Source: Chamaea fasciata (Eukaryota > Chordata > Aves > Passeriformes > Sylviidae). Taken from it: DNA of 64,000 nucleotides. The stretch covers positions 110,843,745-110,907,744 of the forward strand of contig JARCOQ010000002.1 of assembly GCA_029207755.1 (NCBI GenBank), in the 5' to 3' direction. Positions 10,716 to 23,042 of the stretch are shown here, one piece after another; position 1 is the stretch's first letter, and the number at the start of each line of letters is the position of its first letter. The position numbers were made by a program, and so were the translations under genes. The notes under the pieces are model-generated. The model saw nothing but the letters and a program-made list of their open reading frames with translations. It did not search any database and was not told the DNA's origin.

Positions 10716-13137
10716 CCATAAACTTATTTCCCTTTCTCTTCTTATCAATTCTGGGATAACAGACTGTCAGACGCATGAAAATTTTTTAATATTGTTCGTG
10801 GGGTCAGGGAGGTTGGCCATCCCTACAATTAGATATGAAAGCTATTTGTGGCTACCTATAAATAATGTTAACTACGCCTAAAACATATTTCCTCATTTCC
10901 TCTGAAGAATACAAATCTATCTTTGTTGATGGGGGAGAATATCAAACTAGTATAACGAGTTTTCTTTTTTGTCTTAGCCCTGAAGACCTTGTTACAACAT
11001 TTGGTGTTGAGAGTAGAAATGTTCTAATATATAGCCCCAAACTAAAAAATGTGAAGGCAATAATCACAGGAGTATTTCAACGCTCACTGAAAATAATTTC
11101 CTTTTTTTTTTTTTTTTTTTTTCTCTTTCTTTTCCCTTTCCTCTCTGAAACAGACTGCCAAGGGAATTATTATGATTACTCTGCATGTTTTGCAGATGGT
11201 TGGCTGCTGCACAGGGTTCTCAAGAGAGGTCAACATCCTATAGCATCCAGCTTGGATGCTGCCCTACAGACCAGCTGAGCTATGGAAGTCCTTAGTCAGC
11301 AAAGCTTTTGCTGACATGACTAATTAAAGTCTCTGGTACGTGTCACCTCCTCAAAGCTCAGACTGAAGCCCTTTCATGAGCTGGGGCCTGATTTTACTCT
11401 CCTATTAAACCCAGTGGATGTACTCTAGTTGTAAGGAATGGAAGTTAAATTGGACTTTTACCTTTTAAAAATATTCATATGTACTTGCATACATAAGTAT
11501 ATAAGTTTATACGTATTTATGTGTTATACACATATGCACACATAAAAGCTGTAACTCTGATGTGTTGAGAAGCCATGTTCAAGGATGTTTTCAGGAGCTT
11601 CAGCTAAACCTCAAAAGTTTGGTTTTTTTTTTCTCGGTGTTACTAGAGAGAAGGACGTTGGTTATATCACATCACTGCTCTGAGGACAGAGAATTTTCCT
11701 GCTTTTTGGCTTTGTTATGTGACATTCAGTCAAACAGGTCAGAGAGACCAAGGGAGAGGCTGATTGGAGACAGCAGGCTGTGTGTTTATTCCATCTGTAG
11801 CTTTTTGGGACATAAGTGATAGATCCACCTTTCTGGTACCACTCCACAGTGAAGTGGAAGAGAAAAAGGGGCAATACTGACATAATGCTGCAACACCCAC
11901 CTGGAGAGTCCCCTGCTTTCCTCGTGAATGCCGTTCATGTAGACACTCTGCTTCCATGATTGCACTGATTAAAGATCATATTAGGAATAGCAGCTGCCCC
12001 AAAGGCTCTGTTTGGTTGGGATACTCACATCTGCTCCTCCTTTTGAAGAATGAGAACGATACAACAAACCCAGACTTTCAGACCCAAAGAAGGGCAAAGG
12101 ATCAGCTGCTGCAGGTTGTCTTGCAGTCAACCCTGACTGAGAGGAAGGCTGTGACTGGGGTCAGGAACAAGCATTGCTGCTTGTACGGAGAGTTTGCTCC
12201 TGCACATGGCATCAACTCCAACCATCCAGACCTTGGGGAATGTCTCCAGGGCTTTAGCCTTAGAGGGAGACAAAGAATTCTCTGCCTTCTGAAGCCTTCA
12301 GAAGACCACTCCATTCTCCTCCATGGACATCCTGAGAGAAAACTCCTGCAAATCCGTCTCCATTACAGCAATACCATCCTTCAGGACAGGAATGTGTTTC
12401 TCTGACACATCCATTTCACAGGAAAAAATGCATGGAGGTGACAATGCCGAATGAACAGCACAAGATTTTCAAAGCCACTTCGAGTAAAAACTAGATTTTC
12501 ACATGCTGTAGGTGGTTAGAGCCTCTGCCCTCATTGTCTGAACTGCACCCACACAGGTAGTCCCTGCAAATGTGACATTATGCAAGCTTGAGTTTCAGAT
12601 TTATTGTTTAAAATTATTTTGGAACCACTGACTGACACAGACATATCTCCTCATCTATGTTGCGAGTTCTTATAATTTGGGGTTGCAGGCATCTTGGATT
12701 TCTAAAATGTAAATTATGTATTTATAGAAAATCATGTGTATAATATCATTTATTTCAAGGTGGGCTTTTTCTCTTTGTACAATTTTCATAAAGTTGCATA
12801 CCACTATTTATGTATGATGAGGTTGTATAGGCTAATAAAAGGAAAGAAATTACAAGGTAAGGTTGATGATAAATTGATGATACATTCCTAACTCATGCTG
12901 TTGTGCCTAGTTATTGCAGGACTGACAACCAGCTCATCATAATTACATATTGTAGGGGGGCGTGGAAATAATTGTTTTGGATTCATGTTACTTTCTCTGA
13001 ACTTTATTGGCATGTTTGATTAATATCTCTTTTTTATGTTTTGAGCTCATAAGGCCTGCAAACTCAAATGCAAACCTCCTGATGGGTCAGGAAGAACGAG
13101 GCTGGTTTTGACTCTTGTCAAAAACACAACAAGCTTA
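10716..13137. other. Unique noncoding stretch with poly-T and alternating tract
   Basis: No gene is supported. A run of 21 T (11102-11122) grades into a pyrimidine-rich segment that ends CTCTCTGAAACAG at about 11154, which resembles a splice acceptor, but no matching donor or conserved downstream frame is evident. About 11470-11545 is rich in alternating purine/pyrimidine words (CATATG, CATACATA, TATATA, CACATATGCACACA). A 149-codon + strand frame at 11956-12405 has no recognisable domain and overlaps an opposite-strand frame. Confidence 0.5.
11102..11122. repeat. Homopolymer run of 21 T
   Basis: This is the longest mononucleotide run in the window. It is followed by mixed C/T sequence up to about 11148. 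It could be a decayed tail of a minus-strand insertion or the pyrimidine tract of a splice acceptor. No upstream transposon body is recognisable. Confidence 0.85.
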
Positions 13138-13500
13138 ATTATAGAATCAGAGAATCTTAGAAGTGTTTGAGTTAGAAGGAACCTTAAAGATCATTTCATT
13201 CCAACCCCCCTGCCATGTGCTGAGACACCTTCCACCAGAGCAGGTTGGTCAGAGCTCCATGCAACCTGGCCTTGAACAATTCCAGGGCTGGAGAGTCTAT
13301 AAACTCTTGGGGCAACCTGTCCCAGTGTCTCACCACCTTCATAGTAAAGAATTTCTTCCTAATATCTGATCTAAATCTACTCTGTTTCAGTTTAAAGACA
13401 TTATCCCTCATCCTATCACTACCTGCCCTTGCAGAAAGTCTTGATTCAATTTTTACCGCAAAAACATGCAGTTCTTGCTTCTCTTTGCTAACCATTCTTG
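13138..13500 (-). mobile_element. CR1 LINE fragment with ORF2 C-terminal relic
   Basis: This is a CR1 3' end in minus orientation. It opens with the terminal ATAGAATCAGAGAATC type repeat, then GAAGGAACCTTAAAGATCAT, GACACCTTCCACCAGAGCAGG, CAACCTGGCCTTGAACAATT, CAACCTGTCCCAGTGTCTCA and AAAGAATTTCTTCCTAATAT, all standard CR1 words. On the minus strand a 99-codon frame (13495 to 13196, ending TGA) reads through the conserved tail of CR1 ORF2, with RFRSDIRKKFF, VVRHWDRLPQE and LELFKARLHGALTNL. This region lies downstream of the reverse transcriptase domain. The element is strongly 5'-truncated and cannot be active. The intact short frame suggests it is not among the oldest copies. Confidence 0.92.
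13196..13495 (-). pseudogene. CR1 ORF2 C-terminal remnant
   Basis: A 99-codon open frame encodes the far C-terminal part of a CR1 reverse transcriptase/endonuclease polyprotein. Family hallmarks seen are a basic RFR.DIRKKFF segment around residues 40-50, the V.RHW.RLP.E motif around 54-64, and the FKARL.GAL helix around 74-83. The endonuclease and reverse transcriptase domains are missing, so no enzymatic activity is possible. It is a fragment of a dead retrotransposon and not a host gene. The first methionine is arbitrary because the true frame began upstream in the lost 5' part. Confidence 0.85.
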
Positions 13501-13859
13501 ACCAAGCTCATTATTTCCAGAAGAGACATCAGCCAGTCTTGTTTCTCTCTGTGAGAGAAGGAGGGGCTTTGAAGAGCATGGGGAAGGAGCTGTTACACAC
13601 AGTGACTGCAGGTTTCTGTTGGTCTCTGTTTTTACTCTTTCCTGGAGTTCAAAAGCAAACATGTCTTTCCATTCCCTCACTGGATATGAATGTATTTCAA
13701 TCCCAGACCATTGGTGGTATCTAGAGAGGAGTTTCATTGCTTTTACTCTCTCATTTTACACTCACATGTCCATAACCCAATTTAAATGATCAGAGCACTC
13801 TGGGGCAGAAATTTTTGTTCGCTCAACATGCACACGGTCCCCAGCACTACAGGGTCCCA

Positions 13860-14310
13860 CTCCAATGAAAACATTAAGTGCACCTCTGCTAGAAATGCTA
13901 AATAATCGATCACAAATCCCTAAATCATACAATGCAATGTAATTTCTTCTCCCAGATTTTCTTACGCTGTTATTTATATCACCTTACGGTATCGATAAAA
14001 GAAATTTGTAATGAAGTCCCAGAGATGCTTTGATTTAATGTGGTTACAGAGACTATCATTGCAAGTGGGAACAAATGGCCCTAATGGATTTTCTAGTACC
14101 TTGTTTTCATCTTTCATAATAGACTTTCATCTGTGCTGGTCGGAACTGTAGGATGTCCGTGTGTTCTGCACCCAGACTTTAACAGATCTATATTTTATGG
14201 CCCTACAGTAAAAGTAATTGCAGGTTTTATAATGTCTGTGTACTGTTCCGACTGAAAGCAATCCATTTAGAGACTTCTGGAGAGTTGAGATGTTTCAGTT
14301 ACAAGTGCAT
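13860..14310. promoter_or_regulatory. Candidate conserved enhancer with two ATCGAT sites
   Basis: A repeat-free block follows directly after the CR1 copy. It contains AATCGATCA (ATCGAT at 13905-13910) and the palindrome TATCGATA (13990-13997), the core bound by CUX/ONECUT-type homeodomain proteins. It also has GTAATTGCAGG-like sequence near 14213 and retained CpGs (TTACGCTG near 13964, TTACGG near 13985, GGTCGGAAC near 14139, TGTCCGTGTG near 14155, TTCCGACTG near 14246). Open frames are short. The look is that of a conserved noncoding element flanked by transposon insertions; conservation itself was not tested. Confidence 0.35.
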
Positions 14311-16649
14311 GAGCTGAGATGAGTTCCAGTCAGGCAGCTGGCCAGTTACCTGCCTCTTTTTAATGAGGGCACATTCCACAGATCTAGCTTTCTTTTCCTT
14401 TCCCTATACCAAAATAGAATAAGTTTTTTGAACATGAGTGGTTTGAGCTGAAAGAATCCTGCCCCTGAGTTTCATCAGTTCAGAGGAAGTGCGGGAAGGT
14501 GGAGGCCAGCACAGAAGATGCTGGCAGCTGGAAGCAACAGTGAGGGCAGGATGCCAGCGTGGATGCTCACCCTCTTCCCAAATCAGACCCTTCGGCTGCA
14601 GCTCACACTTGACAAAAACCAAGAATTGATTTTGATTCACTGTCTGACCTCAAATTAGCTTTCAAAAGCCGTGAAACCGTTCTTGGCAATCTCACCTTAG
14701 GAAAGCAGGAACTAAGGCAATCAGAAAAACAAAATCACTTCCTTCTTTCTTTCTTGTTTTTGTCTTTTTTTTTTTTTTTTAATGCTTAATGAAAGGGTAA
14801 TTATACCCTCTACCTAACACTGGAGGGTTCTGCCAAACATTTGTACCTACACAACCCTGCACAGCGCAGCCTCCTGCCCCCATGGTAACAGCCAGCCCTG
14901 CAGCAAGAATCTGGCCCAAGAACAGGAGAAGGTAACAGGGGAATGTGGCTTTTTGAAGGCACAAATGCCCTCTAAATGCCAGTTCTGCCATTTGCACCTC
15001 TCAAGACCAAGAATAACTCAGTCTGAATGTTAACAGTGCCTTTTCCACTGTATGTGATGAATGGATTAATCCTGCTGTTATCAGAATAATTAATCTTGCT
15101 TGACACTCCAGGCAAAAAAATCCAATATGCTGGATTCCATAGACATGGCAGTGCTTCATAGTATTTTGTTATTTTTTCAATGTGTAATTAATAAAGAGAG
15201 TAGGGAATCCAGAAGAATCAGCCAGCATTAAAAAAAAAGCAGAAAACAGAAAGCTGAGGTATCTGAAGTTGAGTCTCAGCTATTTCAATGACAGTATCAA
15301 TTTGAAAGAAACTCCACAACTGAGAGACAGACAAAATCCAGTCGCAGCTGGCTACAACATAGACGACACTTCCTGAACTACCTGAAACTATTTTATGTCA
15401 TGACGCGAATTATTTCTCTCAGTGATTAGTTTAATTTTAATATGTTACTATTTTCACATTATGCTCCTTGACTGATACATCCAGATGTATCAGCTGGAGA
15501 GAAAAGGGTAGCCAGCCTCTACCCTTGGCATTGTCAGCCTCCCAAAAGCAGCCATTCATCACAAAATCTTGTGCATGGCTAAGTAGGAAAAAAGTATTCT
15601 TTAGTCTCATGGGTGGACAGTTAGAGAATGCTCATACTAATCATGTCATTTTTTTATGTTCAGAATTGCTCCCCAAAGACTTTCTTTGATTCAAACAACA
15701 CACATCCTTCCTCCAGGTCTAGAAAACCAAGTGAATCAAACAGTTACTTCCAAACACCGTATTTTTTGGCTTAAAAATTACCTCCCCTCCCAACGCACCC
15801 ACATTATCTTTTTATGTGTTATTTTCCCCCCCAGGTTAAATACTCATTCTGAGGCTGCAGAGATGACCATGCAATATTTGCTGTGTGCTTGGTTCACCTC
15901 GTTGCCTGGTAAAATAAGCAATAACAACATGCTTGGAGCTCCTACATGGACCACTGGGGGCTGACTGTTTGATGCAATCTTCACTTGGCCTGGACACCAC
16001 TGACCCACAGTAGCTCAGAACCTGTCCTGAGAGACAGAAAAACTTTTATTTCTATTTTCAGGGGGAAAAAAGGGTCACTTCAAAGGGAGCTGCTAAATGA
16101 CATCTTCACTCTGCAACATCCCCAGGTGAAGGTGCCATAGAGCAGGTCTGTGTCACTCCAAGCTGCTCATGAGGAACTGGTGTGCTGGTACACAGACCTG
16201 ATCATGGGACTTCGGGAAATTGGAGAATAAGAAGAATTTTCTGAGTTTTTAATCAGAGAACAAAACAATCCATGGCACAGATACTCAGTTGTGGTCATTT
16301 GCCATGGCCTTATGGCATAAAGCTGAACAACTTTATGTAGCAGCAGCAGAAAGGTCTGGCCCCTTGAACTTCTGGAGGGAGGTGGAAGGAAGAAACCATA
16401 GTCACAGGGAAAAAAAGTGTTTACTCGTAAGTTCTGTGTGTTCCTGGATCAATGTGAAAAGGTGTTATACTATCCAGCGATATGAAAATGCATTCTTCAC
16501 CCACAAATCAAATCTTCCCTCAGCCACCATGATGGAGTCTTGATGGAGTTGTCGTGGAAATATACAAAACAGAACCACTGCTGCCCATTCAAATATTCCC
16601 TAAAATCAAATGCATTTTTCAGCTACAAGACTTATTAGACATCTGGCAG
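14311..16649. other. Unique noncoding stretch
   Basis: No gene is recognised. It contains a run of 16 T (14765-14780) and short unremarkable open frames; the longest, 102 codons at 15656-15964, has no domain. No transposon sequence is seen until the next CR1 end. Confidence 0.5.
14765..14780. repeat. Homopolymer run of 16 T
   Basis: Sixteen consecutive T follow a C/T-rich stretch (CTTCCTTCTTTCTTTCTTG). No adjoining retroposon body is recognisable. Confidence 0.8.
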
Positions 16650-16782
16650 GGGTTAGACACTTACAAGTCATGATTAGAGGTGATCTACTGGAAGGTGTCC
16701 CTGTTCCTCTTAGGGAACCTGGACTAGATGATCTTTAAGGTCCCTTCCAACCCAAACCATTCTATGGTTCTCTGAACCGGGA
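16650..16782 (+). mobile_element. Short CR1 3' end
   Basis: This is a terminal CR1 fragment in + orientation. Diagnostic words are GTGATCTACTGGAAGGTGTC near 16680, GGACTAGATGATCTTTAAGG near 16721, TCCCTTCCAACCCAAACC near 16741 and CATTCTATGGTTCTCTGAA, a slightly decayed terminal octamer repeat. Only the last 130 or so bases of the element are present and there is no coding part. Confidence 0.88.
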
Positions 16783-19255
16783 TTTTGAGGCAAGGTTTTG
16801 GAAGCTGGGGGACTACAGAGTTTCTTCTATGAGAAGCTGCTGGAAGCTTCTCCTTTATCTGACCCCACACTAGAACAGGGGAAAGGTGTGAGGAGCCCTC
16901 CCCCTGAGGAGGAAGGAGCAGCAGAGATGAGTGATGAACTGACTTCAGCCCCTATTCCCTGTCCCCTTGTGCTCCTGAGGGATAGGAGGTGGAGAAATGG
17001 GGGTGAAGTTGAGGCCCGGAGGAAGGGAAGGGTGGGGGAAAGGTATTTTAAGGTATGCTTCTCATTTCTCATTATGCTACTCTGCTTTTATTGGTAATAA
17101 ATTAATCTGATTTTCTCACATCAAGTCCTCTCTGCTCATGATATTAAATGGATGAGTGACCCCTCCCTGTCCTTATCTCAACCCATGAACCTTGTGTTGT
17201 ATTTTCTTTCCCTGTCAAGCTGAGGATGGGAGTGATAAGGTGCCTTTGATGGGCACCTGGTATCCAGACAGAGTCCACCCACCAGAAATCCTCACACTTT
17301 TCCGAGAGGAAAACTTCATCAGCAGTGAGAGGCAAACCAGATCTCCAGAAAGTGAAAGTCATCCATGGAGCCAAAGCAAAGGTCCTGCAGCTCTTGATCT
17401 AACTGAGCTCAAGCACTGCAGCAGAGAGACTGGAAATTTCTGGAACCTTTATTTTAATGGGGTCTCTTTGGGGGATCCAGTGCTTTCTTGTGGGACCAAA
17501 GCTGGATTCTGGAAATCCTCTCTGGAGCAGTGGACAGGTTGTCTGAGCCAGCTGGTCTGAGGCCCAGCACGCTCTCAATGATGCCACGAAGCAGTTTCCA
17601 AAAGAGTGGTGCCAGAGAAACTCAGGGCTGGGAGCACGACCACCAGCCACAGAAACAGACTCGTTCTTCAGCAGCAAGGACCATGAGATGCAAGCCCAGG
17701 TTTGCTAGTACCCTATTTTAATCACTCTGCAAACATTTTTTCTTTCAGTTGCTTCACCGCCTCAAAACCTTTGCTTCTGTTTGGCTTACAAATACAGTGT
17801 AAAGTTTATGTTTGGGGTTTTTTAAGCTTTTTACAAGCTAGAAATTGCATGTTTTCATACTGAGGCAGTTACAGACTAACCCAACCACTGATGGCTAAAA
17901 CATTATCTTGTTTTTCTGCACTCATTTTAGTGTCTTTAGCTGGTATTTCTCATTGTACTGTTCATTTTATAGCAGGACTACCCTTCAGCATATTTGTGTA
18001 CAGGGCTAACCACAATAGGGCCCTGTTTCATAATTGTGTTGAGGTAATACCCAAGGCTCTCAGCAAGAATAATAATAAGTGACATGACACAACTGTGCTG
18101 AGTCACACCTTTTTAAAGCCCAGCTCTTTTTGAGGGACACAAGAGCATAGCTAAAAACAGCCATAGGCAGCAAAGAGCCCCTTCTGAACAGCTCCTGGTA
18201 ACTCATTCAAGTCAGTGGTCATAAACAACAATAGCACAGCTGTTAGATAAATGGGATGCTTACAACGGCACACAGAAAACCTAAAAAATTCAGCAACAAA
18301 CCCATTAGCTTTTACTACATGAGTGGTACAGGACCTGCTGTTTCAGTAGTGCTCTGCTGGGTCACATAAAACCTGTAGAGAAAACACAGAGAAGTCTGGC
18401 ACCCATCCATTCCTCCATCTGTCTGAGGGCAGCTGGGAAACTGCCCCAACCCATCCTCAGACTCAGGGATTCTCTCATGTGGCAGCCACTGCCAGGGTAT
18501 CAGAACTGTGACCAACATGTTCATAAGCCTCAGTCTGCAGTAAATGCCCTTTATCATCTTTTTTAACACTTAAAATAAAAGCACCATTTTTGCAGCTTTT
18601 TCAATCAGCCCCTCTCCTGGGATGTATATTTTCAAAACAATGAAATCACAAACATTCAGAACCACTTGTGGATCATCTCACCAGCCTATGACCGTATCCA
18701 GCACAGTCCTCTTCACCAGAAATTTTAAAACCAGTTTCTACCACATCTTATTAACATCTGTAACCCACGGCTCCATGCACAACATCAGAGAGCACTTTCT
18801 GAAAAATATATGATGGATATTAAAGGGACTGGAGCAGGGACACATCAGAACACAAGGCAAAGACATCACGAGCCAGGGTCTGTTGTTTTGTTCCACGGGG
18901 TTTTTTTGGGGTAAGGTGTTTTTCTTTTTCTTCCCTGCTCTATGTAGTCTTCCTAATTTGTTATGACTCTAAAATAACAATAACCTAGGATGAAGGAATT
19001 AGATTAAGACCTTCCACTTAGTTAATTTCCATGATCTAATATTTCCCTCATGTTCCAACATAACACTGTGCTCTGCTGACGACATCAGGGCTGAGGAAGT
19101 CTCTTAGAAGTCGGATTCAATTCAAGGGCAAGGCAGACCAGAGACCACTCAGCTCCCAGACAAAGTATTCTTAGTTTAGTGTGCTTGTAGGTGAGCCAGA
19201 AGCTGTAATGAAAATACTTAAGAAACCAAGTCCCCTTGGATATAGAAGATCAATA
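16783..19255. other. Unique noncoding stretch
   Basis: No gene, transposon or tandem repeat is recognised. The part from 16800 to 17060 is purine-rich on the + strand, with GAGG and GGAAGG words, and carries mirrored short open frames on both strands. Frames of about 120 codons near 17.2-17.6 kb overlap others on the opposite strand and lack domains. Confidence 0.5.
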
Positions 19256-19290
19256 ATGTTCTCAACGAAGTTGAAAACAATTGAGAACAT
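19256..19290. repeat. Perfect 10-bp inverted repeat, 15-nt loop
   Basis: ATGTTCTCAA (19256-19265) is followed 15 bases later by its exact reverse complement TTGAGAACAT (19281-19290). A hairpin could form. It is too short for a microRNA precursor and not positioned as a transposon end. Half-sites of the GTTCTC/GAGAAC type also resemble steroid receptor half-elements, but the spacing is wrong for a receptor dimer. Confidence 0.7.
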
Positions 19291-22200
19291 GGTGTCTCAC
19301 CAACTTGTACTGTAATGTTTTACTGTAGTTTCTGTGGATTTCATTTTTTGGTAATATCTTGGAACAGCAATCAATACTTGCCCAGGGTATGCCTCCCCTC
19401 CCATTTATTCTATTTTCTAGCCAGTGTCAACAACATTTATTTAAGGACAACTAAGCCTTGATATGTTGCTAAAGCTGAGTATTTACTGTATGTGTAACAA
19501 GGATCAAGACCCTTCCATGCCGGATACTACAGAAGAAAAGATGCCCAGATACCCGTGTTGGAACATCTGAGGAAATTCTGCACAAAATAATCAGCGATGA
19601 AAAATCACCAGTGGGCTTCCTACCCTTTCATCCACCAAATAAAAATGCTACCACAAAGACAGTAGACACTAAAAAGGAATGGACTCTCTATCAAGAGGCT
19701 GAGCTTGTATGTAGGAAGGAAGAGAATAATTATTTTAACATTATGGGGGTAAGGATTTTGTGGCAGCAAAGTGAAAAAGAAAAACGTGGGGTTTGTGGGT
19801 CTGATTCCTGGAATGTGCTACTTTTGTTCTTCTATTGGTCTGTATTTTATGTTTTCCAGAAATGTCAAAGTGTGAGATGGAAGATTTTGGTTTATGTCCG
19901 TATATTATGAAGGAAGTAAAGCAAAGCAATCCATCAATCCAGTAGCTGGTGTTTAATCTCCTTTCTTCCTTAGACCTGCTTCTCCTGCTCTTCCAAGAGG
20001 ATGGGAACTCTGTCATTCCCAGCAAGTATAAAAAAGCCTCAACTTCAGAAACAAAAAGTCTTATTGAGCCTTTGGGAAATGCTCTGAACAACGCTGCCCA
20101 TCTCCTCCTGCGGCAAAACGCTGCAGCAGAGACACTGCTGGTGAAAATGTGTGGCAGAGGAATATTGCAAAATACACGTGACTGTGGAGCCCAGTGTGGC
20201 TGTCTGATGGAGCTGAACACAGGGACACACTGGGAAAAGCACTACAAACTGCTGGATGTGATGGCATTACTGAATACTGAGCAGCAGCAAGAGCAAGGCA
20301 TACACAGCACAAAGAAAGCAAATGCATCAACTGAAATAATTGAGCCAAGTTATACATTCAGTGCTTTTAGGTAACTGCCAGACATGAGTAAGGAGCAGTG
20401 TTATCCTTGTGCCCAGAACCAGCTCAAGATTTTGGTTTCCAGATCCTTCTTCACAGAGTTGTCAGAAGAACTTTCTTGTAAGCAAACTCTGGATGTTGCC
20501 TATGCTCGATTTCTCGGCCCCGGGTTTCTTGGCCCCATTTCAGTTCAACTGCACCGGCAGGAGCAGCACTGGCAGAGTGAGCGCGGAAAAGGCCCCTGGG
20601 ATGGTGACACCCTCACCAAACCACCACTTCCATCTGCTGGGAACAGGACAAGGCACCTCCATTGCCACATCCACACCGACAACCCTCAGCAGTCACAGCC
20701 TGTGGGGTTTCCTCTGGTTTATCATCTGATCTCCAGCCCACAGCCAAACTGAACCAGCAGGGTTACAGGTGAGGGAAGGAAAAGTGCTCTTTTTATCCAT
20801 TTGCATCCCTCCTCCTTCTCCCTTCCCAGCCTCCTCCCTCACCTGAATCAATCCAAAGCTTCAGGAGTAGAATCACAAGTTAAAGAGCAAAAAATAGGGA
20901 ATATGGAAAAAGCTTGTCATAAAAAGGGGTTACTCATACCATCATGAGGAAGCAGGGTGATTATACACACTTTACACAGAGTGATAGAAACAATAGGATT
21001 ACTCACTCAATTTCAAACCCTAATGAAGTGCATCAGTTACCCTCCCACAGCAACCTGGAGAAGGAAGAAGAGTAAAATCTGCTGGTGTAGCCTAATAAGG
21101 ACTTTGTGAGAGAATCACAGTTAACATGTCCTACTTATGGTTTGTCACAGGCCTGCTGGGGACTGCAGTCTGGGGTTTCTAGATGTGCTCAGCAACCCAG
21201 TGGGGGGAGAGAGAGAGATAGAGAAGCACAGGTGTGTGTATTTTTTGTATTTTTCCAGCCACCCCCTCTTCCAGAGTCATCCTTAACATAATCAGTTCAG
21301 GAGGGAGAGAGTAGCTAGAGGGAAGGTAGTACAAAATCAAAGGAGGAAGTTCACCAACAGCTATTTTGAAACTTTGAAGAATACACTTTGTATTTCGCTT
21401 TAAATGACTGGTGACACACCAAAAAGGCTGAGGAACAGGGCAGAGCTTCTTGAGTGCAATTCTACAACCAGACCTCCTGGAAAGAGCAAGAGCTGGATCA
21501 ACTTTGTGCCTGTGACTGTGAAGGCAGTACCTGCAAATGGAACCAATGAAAGGAAACACACCCTCTGCAATTTGATGGTTTCCCACCTGTGACCACCTCA
21601 TGGGAAAGTCCAAGGCTTCAGAACCTGTAATCTTTGACATTGTGTGAGATTGAAATAGTTCCAAATTGATTACTCACTTAATACTTACAAAAATGCTTCA
21701 GTGCTGCTTCATATAATTTTGACCTTTCTATTATAATGTTACAAAAAAAAGAGATAAATCTAAATGTAAGCATAAAAATAAAACTTAAAGTGAACATCGT
21801 GCATCCTAAATGTATTGAAATAAAGCAAAACTTTTCATAAAGATGTTGGTGAATTCATTGTGTTCTGTGTTGAATCAGCACTTTCTTCTAAGCCTCTATC
21901 CAGCTCAAGAATTTGTATGCTTTGTACATCTATTCCTTTTCAGCAGAAAAGCTTTCCCAATGTTTTTGATCACACCATGATAATTTCTTCATAGCATTTG
22001 TGCTTAAAATTCCCTTTGCTCACATTGAAAAAATAATCACGTAGCTTAATTTTATCTTCTTTTTTTTTTATTATTTCTTGCCACTAGAGCACCAGCAGCT
22101 TCATAAGAAGCTTGGAGCTATTCAGTTTGAATAATCTCAAGAAAAATTGTGCAGAAGACTCCTCAGTTTTCATTACCTCTTCCCTAAGTGTCTGAGCTCT

Positions 22201-22976
22201 CCAAAGGCAGAACTAGAACCCCAACATCAACCCAAACTTTTTGCAGCAACCCGTTGGTGTTTCTGTTTATTATCATGCCCGATGTTACAGTTCACCCTCC
22301 CTTAAGAAAGGCAGGGTTTAATTGACCAAACAAGAAAAACAAATGCTTCCCCAAGGCATAAATTCCATGAACTGTTTGGATGTTTTCTATGAAGCTAACA
22401 AACACTGCTGTCAGTATTTGGAAGACTTAAGACACTGGTTTTTGAATGGACCGAAGAAAAGAAGAGACAGTGTTAATTGGATTTTACAGTTTCAACAAGT
22501 TTAAGGACATTCCAGGATAAATACTACTTGTTTTATAACGTTGCTCATAAATAAATGAAGTTTTTAAGACAGACTTCGTACTCTGATTAAAATTATTTTT
22601 TTTTAGTTATATTAATACAGCTAGAATAACAGAAAAGAACTGTGGTTATATTCCAGGCTTACAGGAAAGAGTGTCATTCCTGATCTTGAAACCTTCTTTT
22701 TAATGTATTTGTATTTAATGTGTCCCTGCAATCAGACTACATGTGGAAACACTAAGTGCAGCTTTATGGACTTTTGGGAGCTCAGTGCAGCTGCAGGGTT
22801 ATAATCCACAGATGATCCAAACACAGGAAAAGCAATGGACTCAGTTTTTAATACCAACATCCTTTACTGACTTCATGCTGGTGCAGTGTAGGTGAACACG
22901 AGACTATAGAGAGGAAGACTAATTCTTGTTCTTTCCAAACAAATGAAAAACATGAAACGAGCATTTTTACTGCCAG
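19291..22976. other. Unique noncoding stretch with chance open frames
   Basis: No gene is supported. Frames of 141 codons (19949-20374, +), 159 codons (19741-20220, -) and 161 codons (21179-21664, -) occur here. They overlap other open frames on the opposite strand, have no signal peptide or domain, and mix residues as expected from random sequence. 20629-20640 (TCCATCTGCTGG) is a weaker reverse-orientation CTCF-like match, 11 of 12 positions. From 21.7 to 22.3 kb the DNA is AT-rich. Confidence 0.5.
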
Positions 22977-23042
22977 AAAAACAAAAACAAAAACACCACC
23001 AAAAAAACAAAAAACAAAAACCAACCAAACAACAAAAACCAA
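22977..23042. repeat. A/C-only low-complexity tract
   Basis: Sixty-six consecutive + strand bases contain only A and C, mostly CAAAAA units, ending with ACCAACCAAACAAC. It is the longest of three such tracts in the window. Phe/Cys/Val-rich frames on the opposite strand are artefacts of it. Confidence 0.88.

Noticed and set aside
13245..13724. Plus-strand frame of 159 codons
   Set aside because: It lies largely antisense to the CR1 ORF2 relic and is a shadow of it.
19741..20374. Opposing frames of 159 (minus) and 141 (plus) codons
   Set aside because: They overlap each other in a stop-poor patch, neither has a recognisable domain, and adjacent splice signals are not convincing.
20629..20640. 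Reverse CTCF-like TCCATCTGCTGG
   Set aside because: It has one core mismatch and no CpG or conservation context; kept only as a remark.
21179..21664. Minus-strand frame of 161 codons, longest outside the array
   Set aside because: It has no domain, motif or splice context, and short + strand frames overlap it. Its length is within what chance allows in 64 kb.
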